Made by a program: the position numbers and the translations under genes. Positions 13,173 through 19,415 of a stretch of 37,186 nucleotides of DNA are shown here, piece after piece. Source of the DNA: a virus; the IMG/VR virus record IMGVR_UViG_3300022890_000009, positions 1 to 37,186 of that record. One strand, 5' to 3'. A model generated the notes under the pieces. That model saw only the letters and a program-made list of their open reading frames with translations. It did not search any database and was not told the DNA's origin. The stretch's first letter is position 1, and every line of letters starts with the position of its first letter.

Positions 13173-13234
13173 GGAAATTCTCCAGTTTGTTAGTATATCA
13201 AAATTTACGCGGCGCGTTATGCCCGGCGTTAGCC
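13106..13234 (-). repeat. attC-like site 11, long and leader-encoding
   Basis: 129 bp between TGCTAAC (13106-13112) and GTTAGCC (13228-13234). Arms align as TAAC..GGCAT.AAC on both sides, the same pattern as site 8. SD and ATG of the 107-residue gene are inside. Confidence 0.62.
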
Positions 13235-13494
13235 TATTTCTTAATTTCTTTGCCACACCAAACGCAAACATCTTTGATATATATTTCATCTTTTAATGCT
13301 TCCAAATATTCTATAGTTATTCCCTCACCCTTAACCACATCTGGAAGTATTCTTGAATAGCGTGGACTAAATAAATGTTTATTGCCGCCATTATAGCATT
13401 TTGAATCCAATCCATTGTGGTATTCAAATACAAAAAGGGCTAACATTGCAATGCAAGCGACAAAAAACGCCGCTCGGGTTAGGTGTTTTTTCAT
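13234..13494 (-). CDS. Small membrane-anchored cassette protein with C-terminal CxxC
   Basis: 86 residues. MKKHLTRAAFFVACIAM plus LALFVFEY forms a basic start and one membrane helix or uncleaved signal. The exported or cytoplasmic tail has YNGGNKHLFSPRY and ends in VCVWCGKEIKK, a CxxC pair. The first 17 residues are read from attC-like site 12, in a different codon phase from the other leaders. AAAGGATAAATT is the SD. The topology suggests an envelope protein. Function unknown. Confidence 0.6.
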   Translation of the reverse strand: MKKHLTRAAFFVACIAMLALFVFEYHNGLDSKCYNGGNKHLFSPRYSRILPDVVKGEGITIEYLEALKDEIYIKDVCVWCGKEIKK

Positions 13495-13537
13495 AATTTA
13501 TCCTTTTGTTTTTTGCGCCTGATCGCTGGTGTTATAC
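13438..13537 (-). repeat. attC-like site 12
   Basis: 100 bp between GGCTAAC (13438-13444) and GTTATAC (13531-13537). The GGCTAAC core is the exact complement of GTTAGCC at 13228-13234, closing the cassette of the membrane protein. Internal pairing is weaker (TAAC and AGCGA only), so this is the least certain site of the array. Confidence 0.45.
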
Positions 13538-13540
13538 GGA

Positions 13541-13642
13541 TTACTGCATACTGGGTTTATCAATGCAATCACGTCCACCTTTACCTAAACAATAAAATCC
13601 GCAAACTGGGCATATTATTTCTGATGTATCTATTTCCTTGCA
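13541..13642 (-). CDS. Tiny zinc-ribbon protein, first gene after the leftward promoter
   Basis: The frame reads CKEIDTSEIICPVCGFYC, then LGKGGRDCIDKPSMQ and stop. CPVCG..C and a later C form a convincing metal site. The frame is open to about 13666 but lacks ATG or GTG. AAGGAG followed by GTG at 13644 is in another frame, so either an unusual start (ATA) or an indel is involved, and the 5' end given is only the first codon of the conserved part. It is the promoter-proximal position of the array. Confidence 0.45.
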   Translation of the reverse strand, partial: CKEIDTSEIICPVCGFYCLGKGGRDCIDKPSMQ

Positions 13643-13664
13643 CCCGTTCGCTCCTTTTTGGTTT

Positions 13665-13693
13665 AATATACATTAATGTTTTCTTGTATGCAA
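13665..13693 (-). promoter_or_regulatory. Leftward promoter for the accessory and late genes
   Basis: On the minus strand, -35 TTGCAT (13688-13693) and -10 TATATT (13665-13670) are separated by 17 nt. It is the only good promoter seen ahead of the cassette array, so it probably drives it. It is assigned by consensus alone. Confidence 0.55.
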
Positions 13694-13702
13694 ATGTATA
13701 TT
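13665..13702. promoter_or_regulatory. Operator-like inverted repeat in the divergent promoter region
   Basis: AATATACAT (13665-13673) and ATGTATATT (13694-13702) are perfect complements 20 bp apart. They cover the -10 and -35 of the leftward promoter and end 4 bp before the rightward -35. The adjacent HTH gene or the XRE cassette protein are candidate ligands. Confidence 0.5.
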
Positions 13703-13706
13703 TTAT

Positions 13707-13735
13707 TTGCTTTTTGTTTTTTAGTATATTATATT
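13707..13735 (+). promoter_or_regulatory. Rightward promoter for the early operon
   Basis: -35 TTGCTT (13707-13712) and -10 TATATT (13730-13735), 17 nt apart, 27 nt before the start of the HTH gene. Consensus match only. Confidence 0.55.
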
Positions 13736-13761
13736 GAAAATAAACAAACAGGGAATTAAAA

Positions 13762-13989
13762 ATGAAAAGAGAAGATTGCTATACAATGGCAGAAGCTGAA
13801 GAAGTAACTGGATACTCTCGGTCTACAATATACAAATTGCTCTTAGATGGTAAACTATCGAGATACAGTGAAGCCGGGAGGCAGGGGCTGGTGCTATTTT
13901 TAAAGACCGATATTGACAAATTAAAAAAAGTTGAAAAGAATAAGTATCGTTTAATTGAGAGAACCATAACCGAAAAGAGGGTAAAATAA
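13762..13989 (+). CDS. Excisionase/MerR-type helix-turn-helix protein
   Basis: 75 residues. YTMAEAEEVTGYSRSTIYKL is a helix-turn-helix of the excisionase (winged) kind, followed by a wing-like segment (GKLSRYSEAG..GLVLFLKTDIDKL) and a basic tail (IERTITEKRVK). Start follows AACAGGGAATTAAAA. As first gene of the rightward operon and next to the operator, it probably regulates the divergent promoters. No integrase accompanies it, so a true excisionase role is unlikely. Confidence 0.75.
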   Translation: MKREDCYTMAEAEEVTGYSRSTIYKLLLDGKLSRYSEAGRQGLVLFLKTDIDKLKKVEKNKYRLIERTITEKRVK

Positions 13990-13993
13990 CTAT

Positions 13994-14063
13994 GCAGGGG
14001 CGGCTCCCCGTGGGTGCCTTCCTCGTGAACCTTAAAAAGACTAACAGAAAAAGTCGTCCCTGC
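13994..14063 (+). ncRNA. Hairpin element between the first two early genes
   Basis: A 12-bp stem (two G-U pairs) joins GCAGGGGCGGCT (13994-14005) to AGTCGTCCCTGC (14052-14063), enclosing 46 nt with CCC-CGT-GGG and a short A-rich tract (TTAAAAAGACTAAC). It is not followed by a T-run, so it is unlike a simple terminator. It could be a regulatory or processing structure for the next gene. Confidence 0.45.
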
Positions 14064-14080
14064 TTTATAAAGGAAATAAA

Positions 14081-14362
14081 ATGAACGATATATATTATCC
14101 AGACATAATCAAAAAGTACAACGACTTGACAAAGGAAGAGCGAATGCTAATTTGGCAGAAAATTCTTGGCTGTGAGAAATTTGTTAGCTGGTACAATGAC
14201 TCTCTGTCTGAAGAAGAAGAACTCGAAGATTACCTGCTTCATTCTCCCGCCGCTGGGTATGATTTGTTAATCGATCATTATGTTGATAATGAGAATCCGC
14301 TTGGTATGTATCGTCCAGAGGCTTATGATATTAAAAAAGAACAACTATTAACGGAAGGATGA
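14081..14362 (+). CDS. Hypothetical acidic protein, 93 residues
   Basis: Starts MNDIYYPDIIKKYND after AAAGGAAATAAA. Predicted helical, acidic (LSEEEELEDYLL), with YDLLIDHYVDNENP and no recognised motif. It is followed within 5 nt by the next small gene, so they are probably cotranslated. Role unknown. Its early position suggests a host-takeover or replication accessory function. Confidence 0.6.
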   Translation: MNDIYYPDIIKKYNDLTKEERMLIWQKILGCEKFVSWYNDSLSEEEELEDYLLHSPAAGYDLLIDHYVDNENPLGMYRPEAYDIKKEQLLTEG

Positions 14363-14366
14363 AAAA

Positions 14367-14507
14367 ATGGAACTTAAATTTAAAATGACAAATGCGGGCT
14401 GTAAAAAAATATGGGAACGCCATGGAACCCATACGATAACAATTGACGGTAAAGATATTGAAATATCAGATGAAAGCTACCGGAATTTAAAGGAAGCTTT
14501 GAAATGA
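14367..14507 (+). CDS. Tiny early protein, 46 residues
   Basis: Starts MELKFKMTNAGCKKIWERHG. GGAAGGATG lies 5-6 nt upstream. It contains an ITIDGKDIEIS beta hairpin and ends in a basic helix. Its stop overlaps the next start as ATGA. No family recognised. The SD and overlaps on both sides make it likely to be real. Confidence 0.6.
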   Translation: MELKFKMTNAGCKKIWERHGTHTITIDGKDIEISDESYRNLKEALK

Positions 14508-14599
14508 GTCACTTCTTTGAGATGGTCGGAATGTATTCGTGCGTCTTAATTGTAGCACGTGTGATCGTTTGGTATGGGTGGACATTTTTAGAAAGGTGA
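14504..14599 (+). CDS. Very small membrane peptide, 31 residues
   Basis: MSHFFEMVGMYSCVLIVARV is followed by IVWYGWTFLER. One hydrophobic helix of about 18 residues with a Trp-rich edge. The start overlaps the previous stop (ATGA), and the stop is just before the next SD. Translation is plausible through coupling. Function unknown. Confidence 0.45.
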   Translation: MSHFFEMVGMYSCVLIVARVIVWYGWTFLER

Positions 14600-14601
14600 A
14601 A

Positions 14602-15507
14602 ATGATGAGTGAATTAATTGTAATCAACAAAGAGAATGCTTTAGAAGTATTCACCGGAGAAAGGCTTGACGATTTCTTAAAACAGATTGAAGATGATGCA
14701 ATGAATTTTATTCCTGATATTTCTACTGACAAGAGCCGGAAACAAATTGCATCAAAGGCTTTTTCTATTGCAAAAGAGAAAACCGCGATTGATCTTATAG
14801 GAAAAGAACTCGTTGCCGACTGGACTCAAAGAACAGCATTGGTTAATAAGAGCCGGAAAAAGAGCCGTGATTTTTTGGACGATTTAAAGGATCGTATCCG
14901 AAAGCCCTTAACGGATTTTGAAGATTCAGAAATAGAACGCATCGCCGCTGATAATGCCTTGAAAGAATTAACTGAGGCCTGGGAAGACGCTATAGGGGAA
15001 GATGGACTATTCGACCGGCAAAGAGCGCTTGAGATCAAAGAGGCAAAATTGCTGGCTGATGAAGATGCCCGTATTGAAAAACAACGAATCGAAGAAGAAA
15101 AACAGGCACAAATTGAACATGAAAAATGGATTGCAGACGAGGCTCGAATTAAAGCAGAGAATGAAGCAAAAGAAACAATTGAAAACGCCAAGCGTGAAAA
15201 GATCGAAGCAGAAATAAGGGCAAAACAAGAGGCCGAAAAAGCTGAGCGGGATAAGGCCGAGGCTGTTGAGCGTGCCAAAAAAGAAGAAGCTGACAGGCTG
15301 GCAAAAATTCAATATGCAAAAGAAGCAAATGAACGATTAGAAAAACAACTGGCTGAAAAGAAAGCGGCCAATATTCAGCACCAGAAAACAATAAACAATA
15401 CTGTTCTGGCTGATTTTGTGAAAGCTGGAATCAAAGAGCCTGAAGCGAAAAACATAATTAATTTAATCGGTAAATGCAAAATCAGGTACGTATCAATAAA
15501 TTATTAG
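14602..15507 (+). CDS. Long coiled-coil protein of the recombination module
   Basis: About 301 residues, starting MMSELIVINKEN after AAAGGTGAAA. The longer frame to 14539 lacks an SD. Residues 1-110 form a globular helical domain (GERLDDFLKQIEDDA, TAIDLIGKELVADWTQR). Residues about 130-265 are a nearly uninterrupted Glu/Lys/Ala coiled coil. The end is a short domain (VLADFVKAGIKEPEAKNII). Phages often carry such proteins next to Erf or RecT genes, which is the case here, but the exact role is unknown. Confidence 0.72.
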   Translation: MMSELIVINKENALEVFTGERLDDFLKQIEDDAMNFIPDISTDKSRKQIASKAFSIAKEKTAIDLIGKELVADWTQRTALVNKSRKKSRDFLDDLKDRIRKPLTDFEDSEIERIAADNALKELTEAWEDAIGEDGLFDRQRALEIKEAKLLADEDARIEKQRIEEEKQAQIEHEKWIADEARIKAENEAKETIENAKREKIEAEIRAKQEAEKAERDKAEAVERAKKEEADRLAKIQYAKEANERLEKQLAEKKAANIQHQKTINNTVLADFVKAGIKEPEAKNIINLIGKCKIRYVSINY

Positions 15508-15514
15508 GTGCATA

Positions 15515-15676
15515 ATGGACACCAACAAAAAACAAAGAATTGCATGGGCTGACCACCTTATTAAACTGCAGGTTAAATTAGTCAAACACTACGAGCGCAA
15601 TCTTCAGGAAGCAGAAGAGCACCTTGTACAATTGAAAGCTTATAAAATCTTAAAAGGTGAAAATAATGGAAAATGA
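15515..15676 (+). CDS. Small helical protein, 53 residues
   Basis: Starts MDTNKKQRIAWADHLIKLQ after TTAGGTGCATA. It is a single long amphipathic helix rich in Lys, Glu and Gln, ending KILKGENNGK. It overlaps the next gene by 11 nt. No family recognised. Confidence 0.5.
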   Translation: MDTNKKQRIAWADHLIKLQVKLVKHYERNLQEAEEHLVQLKAYKILKGENNGK

Positions 15677-15851
15677 TTATGAAACAAAAACAAAGAAAAT
15701 TATTGAATTGTACGAAAAAGTATTATATGGAAAAGGTGAAAATATGGGGCTGTTTGAGTGTTATGATACTTATTATGCCGGGTGCTGGCATAAAGACCTG
15801 ATTCAAATCGATAAAATTAAAAAAGACTTATTGAGGCTGGGCAATAAATGA
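15666..15851 (+). CDS. Hypothetical 61-residue protein
   Basis: Start MENDYETKTKKIIEL at 15666, with AAAGGTGAAAATA as SD inside the previous gene. A charged helix is followed by CYDTYYAGCWHKDL and a second helix. The two Cys and one His could bind a metal. Unknown function. Confidence 0.5.
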   Translation: MENDYETKTKKIIELYEKVLYGKGENMGLFECYDTYYAGCWHKDLIQIDKIKKDLLRLGNK

Positions 15852-15900
15852 ACCGCCGTATGCACGTATGTCAGACGAAGAATATTTTGGAGGGAAGGTC

Positions 15901-16560
15901 ATGGAAAATTTAGCGAAAGCTATAATATCTGTAATGAAAGAAGTTGAGGGAATGGAGAAAAATTCAAGGGTTGGCACTGGAAAAGCGGCTTACGATGGTA
16001 CAAAAGATCAAGATGTAAAAGAAGTGTTCAATGAGGCCCTTGCAAAAAACGGACTTTGTATTCTTCCGATTGACATCCAGGACGAAACAACCATCAGCCG
16101 ATGGGAAGAGACAAATAATTACGGCTCAAAACAGAAACAGTCAGTATTTACCAAAGTTAAAACTAAATACTTACTATTGCACGAGTCGGGCGAAAGCCAG
16201 GTTTTGAGCGGATATGGTCACGGCGTTGACCCTCAAGATAAGGGTGCCGGGAAAGCAACAACATACGCACTTAAAAACTGTTTATTGTTGACGTTTCTTA
16301 CTCCGGTTGGGAAGATGCCAGACACCGATTTGATTCATTCTGATGATATGGAGCCACCGTTGGAAGAAGGAAGGGGAAAGTTTAAATTGATCGAAGAAAT
16401 TAAAATCAAAATACTTGATACATCCCCGGACGATAAAACGGCCAGCGCCAAATTATTAGCATTAACGGGTAATAAAGCAAAATCAACGAAACAGCTCGAG
16501 TCCTGGGATTATGTTGAAGTGAGTAAATTACACAAAACCTTACACCAACCGGAGTTATAA
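15901..16560 (+). CDS. erf: Erf-family single-strand annealing protein
   Basis: 219 residues with the start at 15901 after GGAGGGAAGGTC. An upstream ATG at 15868 lacks an SD. The signature is YGHGVDPQDKGAGKATTYAL plus KNCLLLTFLTPVG near residues 105-140, which is the Erf core (D.KG..KA.TYA.K..L...F). Erf proteins anneal complementary single strands and can circularise phage DNA. The C-terminal third is variable (KFKLIEEIKIKIL, KSTKQLESWDYVEV). It is directly followed by ssb, the usual partner. Confidence 0.85.
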   Translation: MENLAKAIISVMKEVEGMEKNSRVGTGKAAYDGTKDQDVKEVFNEALAKNGLCILPIDIQDETTISRWEETNNYGSKQKQSVFTKVKTKYLLLHESGESQVLSGYGHGVDPQDKGAGKATTYALKNCLLLTFLTPVGKMPDTDLIHSDDMEPPLEEGRGKFKLIEEIKIKILDTSPDDKTASAKLLALTGNKAKSTKQLESWDYVEVSKLHKTLHQPEL

Positions 16561-16561
16561 A

Positions 16562-16975
16562 ATGTCAAAGGGAACCGTTAATAAAGTAATTCTAATCGGC
16601 AGGTTAGGCAAAGATCCTGATATGCGTTATGCGCCGAGCGGTACTGCGATTGCCAATTTTTCTGTGGCGACAAACCATTCCGTTAAAGACGCAGAGGGTA
16701 ATTATAATGACCAGGCCGAATGGCACAATATTGTAGTTTTTAGTAAACAGGCAGAATTTGCCGGCAAATATTTGAAGAAGGGCAGCCAGGTGTTTATAGA
16801 TGGCCGGCTACAGACAAGGAGCTGGGAAGACCAGGCCGGACAAAAGAAATATATGACAGAAATCATTGCTAATAATATCCAATCCTTAAGCAGGGCCGAG
16901 AGCGATCCGAAAGACCTGCCGCCTGCCGCACAAAGAAACCAGGAAGATGACGTACAAAACGAAGACCAATTTTAA
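16562..16975 (+). CDS. ssb: Single-stranded DNA-binding protein
   Basis: 137 residues beginning MSKGTVNKVILIGRLGKDPD, then YAPSGTAIANFSVATN and NDQAEWHNIVVFSKQAEFAG, the conserved OB-fold strands of bacterial SSB. YLKKGSQVFIDGRLQTRSWED follows in the usual place. The C-terminal tail is acidic and ends EDQF, a shortened form of the DDDIPF tip that recruits host repair proteins. The start is one base after the erf stop. Confidence 0.93.
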   Translation: MSKGTVNKVILIGRLGKDPDMRYAPSGTAIANFSVATNHSVKDAEGNYNDQAEWHNIVVFSKQAEFAGKYLKKGSQVFIDGRLQTRSWEDQAGQKKYMTEIIANNIQSLSRAESDPKDLPPAAQRNQEDDVQNEDQF

Positions 16976-16989
16976 TTGCGGGGCAAATA

Positions 16990-17075
16990 TGGCAGGGTAA
17001 TCAAAGGCGGCCCTTTAACCGAGGCTGATAATATCGGTTGCCAGTTATATGTACCCTGGCAGCCCTGCCATTTTT
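16990..17075 (+). promoter_or_regulatory. Riboswitch-like element with terminator
   Basis: CAGGGTA/TACCCTG (16993-16999, 17052-17058) closes a junction of two adjacent hairpins, AAAGG/CCTTT (17003-17007, 17012-17016) and AACCGA/TCGGTT (17017-17022, 17034-17039). The P2 loop CGGC is complementary to GCC at 17040. Immediately after, TGGCAG-CC-CTGCCA (17057-17070) plus TTTTT (17071-17075) forms a terminator that competes with the closing stem. The SD of the next gene follows. No known family is recognised. Confidence 0.5.
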
Positions 17076-17088
17076 AAAGGAGAATATT

Positions 17089-17427
17089 GTGACCAAAAAA
17101 GAAAGATTTATCAGAGCGTCAGAGATATGTATTAAAGGATATACTGAAGATAATTATAGCCGGGTTAATTGCCCTTTTTGCGGTGTGGCTATGGGTGCTA
17201 ATTGTGATTACTGCGTTATGTATAATATTAATACAAAGATGGGCTGCGAAGATTTTAAAACATATCGTCTGGCTCATTCGTTGTATTTATGTAATCCAAA
17301 AAATAATAAACCCCGTATTGGATTCCACAAGAAATTAATTAAACTTATGAAGGGCCTGCCGGCTGAAAGATTCACAAAAAAGGGCTGGGTTGGATTTCCT
17401 GAAATTGACAAGATAGAAAAACGATGA
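17089..17427 (+). CDS. Cys-rich zinc-binding hypothetical protein, 112 residues
   Basis: GTG start after AAAGGAGAATATT. The longer frame from 17038 reads the RNA element and is rejected. Residues 24-60 contain NCPFCG, GANCDYC and GC, a compact zinc site, and the remainder is basic (KKLIKLMKGLPAERF). It lies behind a riboswitch-like element and overlaps the next Cys-rich gene by 4 nt (ATGA). Role unknown. Confidence 0.62.
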   Translation: MTKKERFIRASEICIKGYTEDNYSRVNCPFCGVAMGANCDYCVMYNINTKMGCEDFKTYRLAHSLYLCNPKNNKPRIGFHKKLIKLMKGLPAERFTKKGWVGFPEIDKIEKR

Positions 17428-17612
17428 AAGAATTCGACCAAGAAAACTTTGAGAAGTATTGCAAAGAGTGCAGGCATAAATCAAAAGTTGAATCGATCAA
17501 GCTGCACTGCTGGCGAATTGGCGGGCTGTGTGAGTATGGTCATCCGCTATGCGAATATGATGAAGTAATAAAACGAGAGAAACCTGAAGACAATCAAGGA
17601 GACTTCTTTTGA
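17424..17612 (+). CDS. Cys-rich protein, 62 residues
   Basis: Starts MKEFDQENFEKYCKECRHK. It contains YCKEC, LHCW, LCEYGHPLCEY, so five Cys and three His that could form a zinc site. The end is acidic. The start is coupled to the previous gene by ATGA. Probably a partner of its upstream neighbour. No family recognised. Confidence 0.6.
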   Translation: MKEFDQENFEKYCKECRHKSKVESIKLHCWRIGGLCEYGHPLCEYDEVIKREKPEDNQGDFF

Positions 17613-17734
17613 ATATTGATATGTTTAAATTAATTATGAAAGCGCTGTTTATCCTCATAGATAGAGGCCCGTATAAACGTGATGTTTGGACGTTGGAAAG
17701 AAGTTACAATACTTTTATATCGGAGCAAAAATGA
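17609..17734 (+). CDS. Tiny early protein, 41 residues, TTG start
   Basis: TTG start eight bases after AAGGAG, overlapping the previous stop. An internal ATG lies at codon 5. It reads MNIDMFKLIMKALFILIDRG and a basic end. The stop overlaps the following ATG as ATGA. The double coupling supports translation. Function unknown. Confidence 0.5.
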   Translation: MNIDMFKLIMKALFILIDRGPYKRDVWTLERSYNTFISEQK

Positions 17735-18081
17735 AATTTCAAGTGCCGGCAACCATTACAAAAATATCAACTATGAAAGATCGCTGTTTAAGACTTCAAG
17801 TTGATACTCAAGAACTTGGTGAAGAAAGTGACGGAGTGTTTAAGCTGTACGATCAATTGGGCTGGTTTATATTCAGCCCCGCGGAAATTAACGAAGAGGA
17901 TTTAGTTGACCTGCCTGACATAAAGCCGGAGTTTGAAGAAAAAACACCGAGCAAGCGGCTCCGGGATCGACTGTTCGTCTATTACAAAGATACCCATATT
18001 AATATAGATGACTTTGACGAATGGTACAAGAAAGAAATGAACCGCATCGGACAGCACTACTTAGACAAAATTAAGGAGTGA
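17731..18081 (+). CDS. Hypothetical early protein, 116 residues
   Basis: Start MKFQVPATITKISTMKDRC at 17731, preceded by TCGGAGCAAAA and coupled by ATGA. A longer frame from 17686 lies in the previous gene. N-terminal half is beta-rich (LRLQVDTQELGEES..VFKLYDQLGWFIF). Then an acidic linker and a C-terminal helix follow. Proteins of this kind often accompany phage recombination genes, but I cannot name a family. Confidence 0.6.
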   Translation: MKFQVPATITKISTMKDRCLRLQVDTQELGEESDGVFKLYDQLGWFIFSPAEINEEDLVDLPDIKPEFEEKTPSKRLRDRLFVYYKDTHINIDDFDEWYKKEMNRIGQHYLDKIKE

Positions 18082-18082
18082 T

Positions 18083-18484
18083 ATGAGCAGACCAAAGAAA
18101 AAGCTTGAGGATATGACCATTAAGCAGTTAAAGAAAGTTCTTGATACTGAATTTTCTAAGTTTATTCGCCTAAGAGATTCAGTAGATGGAATAGGTTTGT
18201 GTATTACCTGTGGACGAATGAAAGAATGGAAGTATATGGATAACGGTCATTTCATCAAGCGTCAGTATTTATCTACCCGTTACGATGAGAAAAATTGTAA
18301 TCTTCAGTGTAAGCATTGCAACGCATTTGAACAGGGAGCAAATGAAAAATATAAAATTGCTATAGATAAAAAATGGGGGGCCGGTACTGCTGAAATGCTG
18401 GAGATTAAGAAGTATAATAAATCAAATTATGATAAGTTTACATACATTACTTTAATAAAGTATTATCGTGATAAGCTTCGATAA
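18083..18484 (+). CDS. ninG: NinG/Rap-like recombination endonuclease
   Basis: 133 residues. FSKFIRLRDSVDGIGLCITCG matches the NinG start (F..YIR.RD....CISCG), followed by DNGHFIKRQYLSTRYDEKN and CNLQCKHCNAFEQGAN. The two CxxC pairs with H and RYDE..N..QC are the family core. Lambda NinG is a Holliday-junction endonuclease of Red-dependent recombination. Last gene of the early operon, convergent with tRNA-Ile. Confidence 0.87.
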   Translation: MSRPKKKLEDMTIKQLKKVLDTEFSKFIRLRDSVDGIGLCITCGRMKEWKYMDNGHFIKRQYLSTRYDEKNCNLQCKHCNAFEQGANEKYKIAIDKKWGAGTAEMLEIKKYNKSNYDKFTYITLIKYYRDKLR

Positions 18485-18493
18485 ATTGTGAAG

Positions 18494-18568
18494 TGGTGCT
18501 GGATGGATTTGAACCATCGGCCGCCTGCGTATCAGGCAGGAACTCTAACCGGACTGAGTTACAGCACC
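18494..18568 (-). tRNA. tRNA-Ile(GAU)
   Basis: 75 nt. Acceptor GGTGCTG/CAGCACC with discriminator A, D stem ACTC/GAGT, anticodon stem CCTGC/GCAGG around CTGATAC (anticodon GAT), T arm GATGG-TTCAAAT-CCATC. CCA is not encoded. All stems pair perfectly. Confidence 0.95.
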
Positions 18569-18593
18569 CAACGTCAACAAATAGCTATTTGTG

Positions 18594-19415
18594 TCATTTT
18601 GCCCTCATAACATCCTGGTCGATAAAGCCTTGATCACCAATATACCGCATTAAAAAATTCATCCAATAGCCGCCAGATGGAGCAGAGCCCATTTCTCCTC
18701 GGGTTTCCCAATCACCAACTTCTTTAAATGACGGTAATTGTATATGTTCCTGTTCATATTTTATTATTTTATTTGACAGGCTTAACTTTATTCGTGTGGT
18801 TGGTACATTCCACGGCTGATGGACGTGAGCGCTAACGTATATATCAGCGTCAATAATATTCATTCTTCTTGAAATCTTTATCACGCCCTTCGTAACGGGA
18901 GCGTTCCCGCCTGAACCATGCGTATAGTACATTACTTTGCTTGACCTTCTGCCGCCATTAGATGCTTCAAATTTAAACCGTATAAAACCGGCATATTCAC
19001 CTTTGATGATATTTGGATTCAGTTCTTTGATGAATCGATCTATCATGCTGAATTCATGTTTTTTAGTAACGGTAAATTCATGGTTTCCAGGAGCAATAAA
19101 TAATATATTATCTTTGTAGGGCTGGAAATATTCAACGGCATCGTTAATTATTAAATCAAAATAATTCTTGCCTTTATATTTTTCTAATATATCACCCTTA
19201 TGAGTTCTGGGATCATACTTCCCGCCCATACAATCAAATAAATCCCCGAAGATCATTATAAAGGCATTGTCTTCTTTGGCTTGTTTTAAAAGCCTGGATA
19301 ATAATTTACGGTTGCATTTAGGTGAGTCAAAGTGTATGTCAGCAATCAGAAAATATAGTTGATTCCAATCGCGTTTAACATAATGAGAAAATACTGAGGC
19401 TTTACCATTTATCAT
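18594..19415 (-). CDS. Metallophosphoesterase
   Basis: 273 residues with the calcineurin-like motifs in order: ADIHFDS (D-x-H), FGDLFDC (GD..D), APGNHEF (GNHE), YTHGSGG and VSAHVHQ (GH.H-like). These bind two metal ions. Family members hydrolyse phosphodiesters or phosphomonoesters, including nucleic acids (SbcD, Mre11), nucleotides and lipids. Substrate here is unknown. It is the last gene of the long leftward unit, after the membrane-protein cluster. Start MINGKASVF, weak SD CGAGAAATT. Confidence 0.87.
   Translation of the reverse strand: MINGKASVFSHYVKRDWNQLYFLIADIHFDSPKCNRKLLSRLLKQAKEDNAFIMIFGDLFDCMGGKYDPRTHKGDILEKYKGKNYFDLIINDAVEYFQPYKDNILFIAPGNHEFTVTKKHEFSMIDRFIKELNPNIIKGEYAGFIRFKFEASNGGRRSSKVMYYTHGSGGNAPVTKGVIKISRRMNIIDADIYVSAHVHQPWNVPTTRIKLSLSNKIIKYEQEHIQLPSFKEVGDWETRGEMGSAPSGGYWMNFLMRYIGDQGFIDQDVMRAK

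Noticed and set aside
6724-13537. Insertion sequences or MITEs as the source of the inverted repeats
   Set aside because: Repeats differ from cassette to cassette, no target duplications or transposase are seen, and the repeats share only the short TAAC/GTTA core, which fits attC better.
13762-13989. Excisionase of a lysogeny module
   Set aside because: The HTH type is compatible, but no integrase or attachment site is present, so a regulatory role is more likely.
13994-14063. PreQ1-type riboswitch, suggested by the TTAAAAAGACTAA tract
   Set aside because: The stem that would carry the loop has only three pairs and the spacing does not fit the class I consensus.
14826-15391. Long minus-strand ORFs rich in Ser, Phe and Leu
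   Set aside because: They are the antisense of the Glu/Lys/Ala coiled-coil gene and only reflect its codon composition.
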